Of a stretch of DNA of 17,782 nt, positions 1 through 7,633 are shown piece after piece. The stretch lies in the NCBI GenBank assembly GCA_964449305.1, contig CAYUYM010000056.1, positions 1-17,782 of the forward strand. Direction: 5' to 3'. This DNA is from CAYUYM01 sp964449305. Lineage in GTDB: Bacteria > Bacteroidota > Ignavibacteria > SZUA-365 > CAYQST01. The position numbers and the translations under genes were made by a program. Position 1 is the first letter of the stretch, and the number at the start of each line of letters is the position of its first letter. The notes beneath the pieces are model-generated. The model was given only the letters and a program-made list of their open reading frames with translations. It was not told the origin of the DNA and made no database searches.

Positions 1-2
1 TG

Positions 3-449
3 GAGGCGAACCACCAGCTCACGGCACAGATGTCCATGCGTGACATCTCGGAGCAACTGCATTACGACCTCCGGAAGATCGGGTACCAGACCACGGTCTG
101 CCCGATCCTCCAGCCCCAGTCGGGGGTGCTGGCCTTCCTCTACGACGCCAACAACGACAACGTCCCGGACACGATCCGCTACTGGCTGGGCGAGTACGTG
201 TCGGCGACGGAGAATCCCTCGGATCGCTTTCTCTGCCGCCGGGTGAACCAGCAGGCGACGTACAAGATGCAGTCCGGTGTGGTGAACATGGACGTCGGCT
301 ATTTCACGGCGTCCAACCAGCCCACCAGCGATCCGACGCAGGTGAAGACCGTGCAGGTGATGTTGTCCATCCAGAGTCCGCACCCTTCCGGCGATGAGTA
401 TCCCGGCTCCACGACCACGTTTCGCGTCAGTCCGAAGAACATCCGGTAG
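3..449 (+). CDS. PilW/GspJ-like minor pseudopilin, 5'-truncated by the window edge
   Basis: The reading frame is open from the first bases and ends at TAG 447-449. An ATG lies at position 30, but a start there would lack the hydrophobic N-terminal helix every pseudopilin needs, so I read the gene as beginning upstream of the window. The first visible residues (EANHQLTAQMSMRDISEQLHY) look like the amphipathic end of a pilin alpha-1 helix. They lead into DLRKIGY, a pattern common in PilW and GspJ minor pseudopilins, and then a beta-rich globular domain. Such proteins prime or cap the pilus or pseudopilus in the periplasm. The stop lies 9 bp before the next start, and the following genes encode more pilus parts, which supports the assignment. 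Which minor-pilin family it belongs to is uncertain without the N-terminus. Confidence 0.7.
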   Translation, partial: EANHQLTAQMSMRDISEQLHYDLRKIGYQTTVCPILQPQSGVLAFLYDANNDNVPDTIRYWLGEYVSATENPSDRFLCRRVNQQATYKMQSGVVNMDVGYFTASNQPTSDPTQVKTVQVMLSIQSPHPSGDEYPGSTTTFRVSPKNIR

Positions 450-458
450 AGGTGTGTC

Positions 459-1484
459 ATGGGCAATCAGAGCTTCGTGTTTGTCGTGCTGGCCGCCATC
501 CTTGCGTCGATGACGATCATCACATTCTCCGGGATATGGAATTCGTCGACACTCATGGCGAGCTCCGAGCTGGAGGTGCAACAGGCGATCAACGTGTCCA
601 ACAGCGGGGTGAACCAGGCCATCACCCGCCTGCGCCGCTCCAGGTCGTGGAGGACGGGCTTCACGGATCTGTCCATCGCCAACGGCCGGTGCACGGCCAC
701 GCTCACCACGGTCGGCGCGGATTCCGTGCGCATCGTCTCCACGGGCACCTTCGGCGCTGCCTCGCACACATCCAACGTGCTGGTGAAGCTCGCCAGCATC
801 TTTCCGACAGTGGAGAGCGCCCTGACGATCTACGGGGATTCCGTGCATTTCTCGAACTCCGGCAAGGCCTTTCTCATCGACGGCAGGGACCACAACTCCG
901 ACGGCAGCCTCGGCACACACACGCCGGTGAACGGCATGGGTGTGACCACCGCACATACGGACAGCAGCCTTTCCCGGCAGTTGACGGCCAACGGTGTGGA
1001 ATCCAACGTCCTCGGCAAGGGGGGCGCGCCGAGCGTGGGGACCTACACCCCCAACAGCCTCATTGAACTGCGCAACATGTACCGCGACATCGCGACCATG
1101 CGTCTCGCCTCGGGCAGCTACTCCGGCAATGCCATCTTCGGCACCATGACGCAGCCCGTGATCCTGTACGTCCCGGGCAATCTCGACTGGAACGGCACCA
1201 TCACCGGTTCCGGCATTCTTGTGGTGGATGGCACCATCAGGATGTCCGGCAAGATCGCCTGGTATGGCATCGTGATCGCGGTGTCCGGATCCATCGAGCT
1301 CAACCTCGGTGGATCAGGCAATCCCTCGATCATCGGCACCTGCCTGGTCGGGAATTCCGCCGGCAACATCACGCACATCAATGTCAATGGCACGCCGAAC
1401 CTTCTCTACAGCTACACCGTGCTGGAAACGGTGCTCAACAACCTCGACCTCCTCTCCGTCGAGATCGTCAAATGGTGGGAATGA
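459..1484 (+). CDS. PilX-like pilus assembly protein, first of two tandem paralogues
   Basis: The product is 341 aa. The ATG at 459 is preceded by AGAGG (448-452) at suitable spacing. One N-terminal hydrophobic helix (residues about 5-25) follows MGNQSFV. Then comes a helix, ELEVQQAINVSNSGVNQAI, typical of PilX-type N-terminal regions, in which multi-gene minor pilins pack an alpha-1 helix. No classical prepilin cleavage site (G followed by F and E at +5) is visible. The C-terminal two thirds are rich in Gly, Asn, Ser and Val, with short repeated strands (YGDSVHFSNSG, GNLDWNGTITGSGILVVDG, KIAWYGIVIAV). This resembles the beta-helical domain found in many pilus assembly PilX N-terminal proteins. 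It probably sits in the inner membrane with the domain in the periplasm. It lies between a PilW-like gene and its own paralogue. Family placement is fairly secure; the molecular role is inferred. Confidence 0.75.
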   Translation: MGNQSFVFVVLAAILASMTIITFSGIWNSSTLMASSELEVQQAINVSNSGVNQAITRLRRSRSWRTGFTDLSIANGRCTATLTTVGADSVRIVSTGTFGAASHTSNVLVKLASIFPTVESALTIYGDSVHFSNSGKAFLIDGRDHNSDGSLGTHTPVNGMGVTTAHTDSSLSRQLTANGVESNVLGKGGAPSVGTYTPNSLIELRNMYRDIATMRLASGSYSGNAIFGTMTQPVILYVPGNLDWNGTITGSGILVVDGTIRMSGKIAWYGIVIAVSGSIELNLGGSGNPSIIGTCLVGNSAGNITHINVNGTPNLLYSYTVLETVLNNLDLLSVEIVKWWE

Positions 1485-1636
1485 CCCACCGTCCCTTCAC
1501 TCCATCATCACCCACACACCGCCGCATGACGATGCCAGCCTGTCGGACCCATCCGATCGACGCCATTTCAGGACCTGGAGTTGCTCCACGGTCCGCGGCC
1601 ATCCAATCATCCATTTCGCGCCAGCGGGGTTGAGCC

Positions 1637-2665
1637 ATGGGCAACCAGAGTTTTGTGATCGTCGTTCTCGGCACCATCCTTCTCACCATGACCATTGTCA
1701 ATTTTTCCTCGGTGTGGGTCAAATCCACGCAGACAGCTTCGAGCGAGATCGAGGTGCAGCAGGCATTGAACGTCGCATCGAGCGGCGTGAACATGGCGCT
1801 GTCGCGTCTTCGGCAGAATCGGGCATGGAGGACGGGTTTTTCGGATCTGTCGATAGCGAACGGGGAGTGTGACGTGACGGTGGTGGACTGCGGCACCGAC
1901 TCGATCCGCATCACTTCCACAGGGCGTTGCGGCGACGTGGAGCACACCTCGAGCCTCATCGTCTGCTTCACGCCCATCATCCCGGCGGTCACCGGCGCGG
2001 TGACGATCTATGGCGACTCCGTGGCCTTCGACAACAGCGGCAAGTCCTTCGCCATCGACGGACGGGATCATCGCATCGACGGATCCCTCTCCGGCGGGAC
2101 AGCCCTCAATGGCATCTCAGTGGAGGAGACGCATTCGGAGCGCTCGGTGGAGGCAAAGCTGATCAAGGGGAAGGTCGGGTCCAACGTAACCGGTTCGGGT
2201 TCGGCGCCAAGTGTGGGCACGGTGACTTTGACCAGCCTGCTCTCCCTGCGGGATCAGCTCCGGGCCATGGCCACGGTCAACCTTCCGGCGGGGCACACCT
2301 CGGGCAACGCTGTCTATGGCTCCATGGCGGCGCCGGTGATCGCGTACATCCCCGGCGATGCCCGATGGACGGGCAACATCACCGGATACGGAATCCTGGT
2401 GATTGATGGTAACCTCGAGATGGGCGGCAACTGCGAATGGCACGGGCTGGTGGTGTCGGTGTCGCACGACCGGGATGCCTACCTGGGCGGATCGGGCACG
2501 CCGCTCATCATCGGTGCGGCGATTGTTGGCAACGATGAGACGAACGGGATCACGAATCTCCATGTGAACGGGACGCCCGATTTCCTGTACAGCGCGGCGA
2601 CCCTCTCCACCATCTACGACAATCTCAACATGATGGATATCGCGGTATCCAGCTACTGGGAGTGA
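1637..2665 (+). CDS. PilX-like pilus assembly protein, second tandem paralogue
   Basis: The product is 342 aa and shares roughly half of its residues with the preceding gene product over the full length. Shared blocks include MGNQSFV, EVQQA, the SGVN helix, WRTGF, DLSIANG, TIYGDSV, IDGRDH, APSVGT, GYGILVIDG and a C-terminal W-E. ATG 1637 is chosen because it gives the same N-terminus as the paralogue; a GGGG stretch lies upstream at 1626-1629. The N-terminal membrane helix spans about residues 5-25, followed by the PilX-type helix and a Gly-rich beta-helical C-terminal domain. The two copies are separated by 152 bp with no recognisable signal. The pair clearly arose by duplication. Both may be minor pilus subunits with different partners or exposed surfaces. 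No prepilin peptidase motif is visible here either. Confidence 0.75.
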   Translation: MGNQSFVIVVLGTILLTMTIVNFSSVWVKSTQTASSEIEVQQALNVASSGVNMALSRLRQNRAWRTGFSDLSIANGECDVTVVDCGTDSIRITSTGRCGDVEHTSSLIVCFTPIIPAVTGAVTIYGDSVAFDNSGKSFAIDGRDHRIDGSLSGGTALNGISVEETHSERSVEAKLIKGKVGSNVTGSGSAPSVGTVTLTSLLSLRDQLRAMATVNLPAGHTSGNAVYGSMAAPVIAYIPGDARWTGNITGYGILVIDGNLEMGGNCEWHGLVVSVSHDRDAYLGGSGTPLIIGAAIVGNDETNGITNLHVNGTPDFLYSAATLSTIYDNLNMMDIAVSSYWE

Positions 2666-2808
2666 CCGGGATTCTTCAAGCGGAGGTTTAAGCCAGTCGA
2701 ACAAGTGAAAAGATTTCATTACATTCAAAGGTTCCCGAAGATGCATGTCGCCCGGTGATCTGGGCGATCTGGATCCCACGACCATACTCCATCACGCGCG
2801 CCCATTTC

Positions 2809-4074
2809 ATGGACACTCCTCCCACCACCACAGAGTCACTCATCCCGCCCGCCGTTCTGCAGAACGCACAGGCGGTGATGTCGCACATCGCCAGGAGCAT
2901 GCCGGCGCACTTCGTGGGTCTGGAGATGGTGGATTTCGTGGCGCGGACTCTGGATTCCCTCGACGACCGTGCGCTGATGGCATTGCGCACGTTCTACAAC
3001 CTGCTGTTGTACCGGATGCGTCAGCTCGAGGCCTCGGACATCGACGTCGGTTCGTATGGGACGGCCGGACGCATCTGGCTGCGCATTCATGGATCGAAGA
3101 AGCCCTGCCCGGAGTATCCCGAGCTGCCCCCGCGCCATGCCGATGTGCTGATTCTCGGGATCCTTTCATCGCGCCAGCGTTCCGGCCTTCTGGCAAACAG
3201 GAGCATCGACTTCTCGCACCACACCGTGGACGACGGGATCACCGTCCGATACCGCGGGACGGCGTATTTCGATCTCGAGGGGCTGGCGATGAACATGCGT
3301 GCGATCACCGCGAAGGTGCGTCCCTACAGCTCCTACGGCTTTCATCCCACCGTCACCGGCATGGTGAACCTCCAGCACACGAAGGAGGGACTGATCCTGG
3401 TGACGGGCATCACGGGATCGGGCAAGAGCACGACGCTCGATGCGATCATCGACGCCAACAACAACGCTGTCGACGCCCATATCATCATCATCGGTTCACC
3501 GATCGAGTATGTGCACACGCCTGCGCGATGTGTGATCCGGCACCGGGAGGTGGGGCGTGACGTGCTTGCGTTCAAGGACGGCATTGTCCAGGCGTTGCGT
3601 CAGGATCCCGACATCGTGGTGGTGGGTGAGATGCGCGATCCCGAGACCATCATGGCAGCGCTCGAGATCACGGACTCGGGGCACAAGGTGTTTTCCACGC
3701 TGCACACCTCCTCCGCGGTGGAGAGCATCGACCGCATCGTGGGCGAGGTGCCCCCCATCGAGCAGGATCGTGTGCGCAACCGGCTGGCCGACGTGCTGCG
3801 CGTGGTGATCTCGCAGAAGCTGATTCCGACGCTCGACGGCAGGCGCATACTGGCGAAGGAGGTGCTGGTGGTGACGCCCTCCGTGCGTGCGGCGATCAAG
3901 AACGGCAACACATCCGAGATCTACCAGATGATCCACGAGGGCTTTGCGCAGGGCATGTGCACCATGGAGCAGGATCTCAACCGGCTCTATCGCACCGGCG
4001 TGATCAGTGCGGAGGAGGCCATGAACTACGCGAACAACAAGAAACGCATCCAGCAGCTTCTGACAACGAAGTAG
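2809..4074 (+). CDS. PilT/GspE-superfamily secretion ATPase with altered Asp box
   Basis: The product is 421 aa from ATG 2809. A GTG at 2755 would add 18 residues, but I prefer the ATG; neither has a convincing Shine-Dalgarno. Hexameric ATPases of this family power pilus extension or retraction, or secretion, on the cytoplasmic face. Walker A is GITGSGKST (200-208). Walker B is D268-IVVVGE274. The His box holds H292 and H299 in SGHKVFSTLHT. The Asp box, normally EDPIEY, reads GSPIEY (229-234), so the two acidic residues are replaced. The C-terminal part (QKLIPTLDGRR, then EQDLNRLYRTGVISAEEAM) matches PilT rather than PilB. The protein exceeds the usual PilT length of about 350 aa by an N-terminal extension. 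The canonical PilT AIRNLIRE motif is replaced by AAIKNGNTSEI. The 143 bp upstream include an AT-richer stretch (about 2695-2740) that could hold a promoter, but I see no clear hexamers. Confidence 0.85.
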   Translation: MDTPPTTTESLIPPAVLQNAQAVMSHIARSMPAHFVGLEMVDFVARTLDSLDDRALMALRTFYNLLLYRMRQLEASDIDVGSYGTAGRIWLRIHGSKKPCPEYPELPPRHADVLILGILSSRQRSGLLANRSIDFSHHTVDDGITVRYRGTAYFDLEGLAMNMRAITAKVRPYSSYGFHPTVTGMVNLQHTKEGLILVTGITGSGKSTTLDAIIDANNNAVDAHIIIIGSPIEYVHTPARCVIRHREVGRDVLAFKDGIVQALRQDPDIVVVGEMRDPETIMAALEITDSGHKVFSTLHTSSAVESIDRIVGEVPPIEQDRVRNRLADVLRVVISQKLIPTLDGRRILAKEVLVVTPSVRAAIKNGNTSEIYQMIHEGFAQGMCTMEQDLNRLYRTGVISAEEAMNYANNKKRIQQLLTTK

Positions 4075-4087
4075 GATTCGACAGACC

Positions 4088-5761
4088 ATGACCACCAAGC
4101 GCTACGACGAAATGACCACCGGCATCGCGGTCGAGGATGACATCATCCGGCTCGCCGTGGTGGGTAGGGTGAAGGACGTCATTCACGTCATCCATGTCGC
4201 GCAGATTCCGATACCGAAGATGCAGCCGGTGGTTGCGGAGCAGCCGCCGCTGGAGACGGGCGAGGAGGGCGAGCAGAACGTGTTCACGTCCGCCTCGACA
4301 CAGGACATCGACGAGGTGCGCAACCAGGCTGTGCGGGAGTTCGTCGAGGGCCATGTCGCCGGCCGGACAGCGCTCTGCGTCGGCTTTGGCGAGCCGTTCA
4401 TCCGGTTGATTCTGCTGGCGAATCCTCCCAAGGCAAACAGGACAGCGATCCTGAAGAAGATCGCCGCCGAGGCCGATCTGACAGCCCCGCTGAAACAGAT
4501 CCGTGATTCCATGGATTATCTTCCGATCACGAAGGATCGGTTGCTGGCGGCGGTGAATGTGGAGGCCTCGCCTCTGCTGGACATCTTCGCCCTGCCCCAG
4601 GGCATACGCCGGCAGCCCACGCGGCTCGAGTTCATGATGAGCAACGAGCTGGCGCTCATCAACCTCGTGCGGGTCCACTTCCGCTTCATGCCGCAGGAGG
4701 TGGTGCACATCATCCATGTGGAGCGGGACAAGACGCGGCTCTTCATCATGGAGGGGGGGGAGCTCAGGGCCATCGTTCCCACCATCCAGCAGGGGTTCGA
4801 GAACACGTCGAACGTGACGGTGCTGCACGATCGCATCGAGCTGGCGGCCGAAGGTGCGGGGTATCCCAAGGCCGATTCCATCGTGCTGAGCGGCATGGCG
4901 GAGGACATTGGTCTGCGGCAGGAGATCCTCCCGAACAATCCCGACATCATCTTCCACTCGCTCAACAGGCTGCGCATCGCGTGTGACGAGGAGATCCCCG
5001 AGGCGCAGCGGCTGGCGGATTACGCGATGCCCATCTCGCTGGCCTGGCAGAAGCTGCAGCCCGAACATCCCCGTTTCCACCGCCTCAATGTGCTGCCGCA
5101 CAACATCCGCGAACGTCAGCGGAAATTCAAGCTTGCCTGGCACGGCTTTCTTCTGCTGCTCGTGCTTTTCGGGATCACCCTGTTCATGACCGTCCGCATC
5201 CTTGAACATGGCAACAAGCTGAAGGTGATCCGGCAGAAGCTCCAGGTGGAGCAGAAGCAGATCGCGGAGCAGAAGGTGATTGTGGATCAGATCTACGCCG
5301 TCGAGAACACGTCGACATCGATCATCAATTCCACCAACCTCCTCGACACGCTGCTGTACAACGCCGAGCTCTGGAGCCAGGTGCTCGACACGCTCGCGTC
5401 GGGAGCAGGCTCACCACAGCGGTTGTGGGTGAGCGAGCTCAAGCCCGACAAGGAGAGTGGCACGCAGGTGATCGGCTATGCCATGGATCGCCCCTCCATT
5501 CCGTCCTTCTCCGCGCACATCGGGCAGGGCGTGCTGCGTGAGGTGTCGGTGCAGATCATCGGTCAGCGCAAGGTGTTCCGCTACGATGTGAAGCGCGAGC
5601 TGGAGCGGATTCACCCGTACCGTGGATCACCGACCGCAGCATGGCACGACTCCGTGACCGTCCTCCTGGGCGATGTCGCCAAACGTTTCCCCGCCCCCAA
5701 ACCTGAGGCCCAGGAGAAGGGGAAGAAGGCGAAGGGCAAGGCGAAGGGGAAGAAGTCATGA
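4088..5761 (+). CDS. PilM-PilN fusion (GspL-like) inner-membrane assembly protein
   Basis: The product is 557 aa from ATG 4088, 13 bp after the ATPase stop. Residues 10-340 look like a PilM/GspL cytoplasmic actin-fold domain, judged by length, position and the VLSG segment near the end. The nucleotide-binding signature is degraded: GIAVEDD replaces the usual GIDIGS-type loop, and LSGMAE the usual LSGGG. A PilN-type junction follows (RLNVLPHNIRERQRKFK, compare the INLLP motif), then one membrane helix (about 352-371), a periplasmic coiled coil (QKLQVEQKQIAEQK) and a ferredoxin-like fold region. The tail is a Lys/Gly/Ala-rich run of about 20 residues. The protein would link the cytoplasmic ATPase to periplasmic PilO. 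Its stop overlaps the next start as ATGA, suggesting translational coupling. A run of eight G (4753-4760) lies in the coding frame. Fusions of this sort correspond to GspL in type II secretion. Confidence 0.8.
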   Translation: MTTKRYDEMTTGIAVEDDIIRLAVVGRVKDVIHVIHVAQIPIPKMQPVVAEQPPLETGEEGEQNVFTSASTQDIDEVRNQAVREFVEGHVAGRTALCVGFGEPFIRLILLANPPKANRTAILKKIAAEADLTAPLKQIRDSMDYLPITKDRLLAAVNVEASPLLDIFALPQGIRRQPTRLEFMMSNELALINLVRVHFRFMPQEVVHIIHVERDKTRLFIMEGGELRAIVPTIQQGFENTSNVTVLHDRIELAAEGAGYPKADSIVLSGMAEDIGLRQEILPNNPDIIFHSLNRLRIACDEEIPEAQRLADYAMPISLAWQKLQPEHPRFHRLNVLPHNIRERQRKFKLAWHGFLLLLVLFGITLFMTVRILEHGNKLKVIRQKLQVEQKQIAEQKVIVDQIYAVENTSTSIINSTNLLDTLLYNAELWSQVLDTLASGAGSPQRLWVSELKPDKESGTQVIGYAMDRPSIPSFSAHIGQGVLREVSVQIIGQRKVFRYDVKRELERIHPYRGSPTAAWHDSVTVLLGDVAKRFPAPKPEAQEKGKKAKGKAKGKKS

Positions 5762-6387
5762 CCTACGTTGTCCGCAACAGCATCGTGCTTGGCATCTTCA
5801 TCCTCCTCATCGGTGGAGGCGGATGGGCGTATACGTACTTCTACCAGACAAGGCAGATTGAAAAGAGCGAGAAGGAATCCAGGGAGATCCGGGAGAAGCT
5901 TGGGGATGTTGCCGATCTCAACAAGCGGCTTGCCCAGGCACAGCTCAAGCTCGACGGCCTGACCCGCCTGTGGCGGCAGAGGCCCAAGACGCTGCCCGCT
6001 GCGGAGGATGCCGGAACGACAAACACGTACCTGAACACCATCATCGCCATGTGCCCCGATCTCGACGTCAACGTGTTCACGCGGGAACTGGTCAGGATGG
6101 AGAACTGTGGCTTCAACCGGTACCACCTCGCGGGGCAGGGTCCATTCCCCTCCTTCGCCCGCTTCATCAAGTTCATCGAGCATGGCCCGCGGCTCATGAA
6201 GCTCACGAACATGGACGTCCGCGAAGTNNNNNNNNNNNNNNNNNNNNNNNNNNNNNNNNNNNNNNNNNNNNNNNNNNNNNNNNNNNNNNNNNNNNNNNNN
6301 NNNNNNNNNNNNNNNNNNNNNNNNNNNATTGAGCGCTATGTGTTGACGCTGAAATTCGAGATGAAATTCGAAGAACCGAAAAAGTGA
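5758..6387 (+). CDS. PilO-like (GspM-like) inner-membrane protein, interrupted by an assembly gap
   Basis: The start ATG 5758 overlaps the previous stop as ATGA. One N-terminal membrane helix (about residues 8-28, NSIVLGIFILLIGGGGWAY) is followed by a coiled coil (QIEKSEKESREIREKLGDVADLNKRLAQ). A periplasmic domain then shows the PilO-like pattern HLAGQGPFPSFARFIKFIEHGPRLMKL. The sequence is broken by 100 N. After the gap the frame resumes with IERYVLTLKFEMKF, a plausible last strand of a PilO fold, and stops at 6385-6387. As drawn the protein is 209 aa, close to the usual PilO size, so little coding sequence is probably missing, though 100 N is commonly a placeholder for unknown length. PilO dimerises with PilN and aligns the inner-membrane complex with the secretin. 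Gene order PilM/N-PilO-secretin is classic. Confidence 0.8.
   Translation: MTYVVRNSIVLGIFILLIGGGGWAYTYFYQTRQIEKSEKESREIREKLGDVADLNKRLAQAQLKLDGLTRLWRQRPKTLPAAEDAGTTNTYLNTIIAMCPDLDVNVFTRELVRMENCGFNRYHLAGQGPFPSFARFIKFIEHGPRLMKLTNMDVREXXXXXXXXXXXXXXXXXXXXXXXXXXXXXXXXXXIERYVLTLKFEMKFEEPKK
6228..6327. other. Assembly gap, 100 N
   Basis: A run of exactly 100 N falls inside the PilO-like gene. A round 100 usually marks a scaffold join of unknown length. The reading frame is open on both sides and happens to continue in phase across the run, but this does not prove the true length. Confidence 0.98.
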
Positions 6388-6398
6388 AAGGTGATCCC

Positions 6399-7616
6399 AT
6401 GAGAACCTTCCTCCTCCTGTTTCTGCTGTTCCTGGCCGCCTCCGGTCCTGCATGGACGCAGGGGCGTCTGCCTGTCCGCAACTTCACGCCCGAGGAGCAG
6501 CTCATCTCGATTGATGGCAAGACGAGCTTCAAGCAGGCGATGGAAATTTTCGCCAACAGCTTTCAACGCTTTGAACATCGCCCCCTGGTGTATGAAGGCG
6601 AGGAGAAGGCGCTGATCGGCGTGAACATCGAGAAGATGTTCTGGAAGGATGCCTTCGACCTGGTGCTCCGGCTCCACAACCACTGGTTTGTGGACAACAA
6701 GGAGTACGTGAAGGTGGTGCAGATGCACAAGGACAAGGGGCGTGACACATCGAAGGTGGATGCGGCCAAGGCAATCGTGACGCGCGAGGTGGAGATCTCC
6801 GCCGTGTTTTTCGAGGCCAATCGAACACAGCTCGAGCAGCTCGGGCTCGACTGGACCTTTCAGAACACGACTCCATCGCTCTCGGCCGTGGTCGGAAACA
6901 CCACGACGCCGACAATGAACTACGGGTTCAACGCCAATCTCCACACCTACACCTCCGCGCTCGATCTGCGGGCCATCATCAAGGCCATGCAGTCGGAAAA
7001 CCTTGGAGAGCTCATCTCCTGCCCGTCGATCACGGTCCGGTCCGGCATCCAGGGGCGCATCCAGGTGGGGCAGGATTTCTCGGTGAAGCAGCAGGATTTC
7101 TCCGGCAACACGATTGACAAGTTCTACAGTGCCGGCACCATCATCGACGTGACCCCGGAGATCATCTCGAAGGACTCGAACGAGTTCGTCCTGCTGAAGA
7201 TCTCGGCCGAGCGCTCGAGCGTGATCCCGGATCCGGTGTCGACCATCGTGAACAAGACCGTGGCGCAGACCTCGGTGATGCTCATCAACGGGGAGGAGAC
7301 GGTGATCGGCGGGCTGTTCTCGAACGAACAGCAGATCATCAGGCGGGGGGTGCCCCTGCTGAAGGATCTGCCCTGGTGGGTGCTGGGTCTGCGGTACATC
7401 TTTGGATACGATGAAACACAGGTGGTCAAAAAGGAACTCATCATCATCCTCAAGGCGAACATCATCCCGTCGATCGAGCAGCGCATCGCACGGAAGCTGC
7501 AGGAGATCAACGGAAGCGGGCAGCAGTCGCTGCAGAATGAAACCGAGCGCATGGAGACGATCCGCAACGACCTGTTGCGGCAGATCGAGGAGGCACGCAA
7601 GAAGGGCGGCAGGTAA
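6399..7616 (+). CDS. Short secretin (PilQ/GspD-type outer-membrane pore)
   Basis: The product is 405 aa. ATG 6399 is chosen over GTG 6384 because AAAGG (6387-6391) is well spaced and the protein then begins with a signal peptide (MRTFLLLFLLFLAASGPAW). Residues about 27-105 form an N0/STN-like domain (ISIDGKTSFKQAMEIFANSF). The C-terminal secretin domain starts near residue 129 (VEISAVFFEANRTQLEQLGLDW). It includes GEETVIGGLFS (about 298-308), VPLLKDLPW (about 317-325) and the closing VKKELIIIL strand. Secretins form 12- to 15-subunit gated pores. This one is much shorter than usual PilQ or GspD (about 600-750 aa) and appears to have at most one periplasmic domain before the pore domain. The tail (about 360-405) is a charged predicted helix ending in EEARKKGGR. 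The gene follows the PilO-like gene with an 11-bp gap. Confidence 0.88.
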   Translation: MRTFLLLFLLFLAASGPAWTQGRLPVRNFTPEEQLISIDGKTSFKQAMEIFANSFQRFEHRPLVYEGEEKALIGVNIEKMFWKDAFDLVLRLHNHWFVDNKEYVKVVQMHKDKGRDTSKVDAAKAIVTREVEISAVFFEANRTQLEQLGLDWTFQNTTPSLSAVVGNTTTPTMNYGFNANLHTYTSALDLRAIIKAMQSENLGELISCPSITVRSGIQGRIQVGQDFSVKQQDFSGNTIDKFYSAGTIIDVTPEIISKDSNEFVLLKISAERSSVIPDPVSTIVNKTVAQTSVMLINGEETVIGGLFSNEQQIIRRGVPLLKDLPWWVLGLRYIFGYDETQVVKKELIIILKANIIPSIEQRIARKLQEINGSGQQSLQNETERMETIRNDLLRQIEEARKKGGR

Positions 7617-7633
7617 CCCACGGAGACACGGCC

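Noticed and set aside
2705..2758. Tiny GTG-started frame (17 codons) before the ATPase gene
   Set aside because: Too short, poorly spaced from the GGAGG upstream, and without any recognisable feature; probably part of an untranslated leader.
4004..5209. 401-aa open frame on the minus strand
   Set aside because: Antisense to the ATPase end and PilM-N gene; His/Arg/Leu/Asp-rich composition typical of a reverse shadow in GC-rich DNA.
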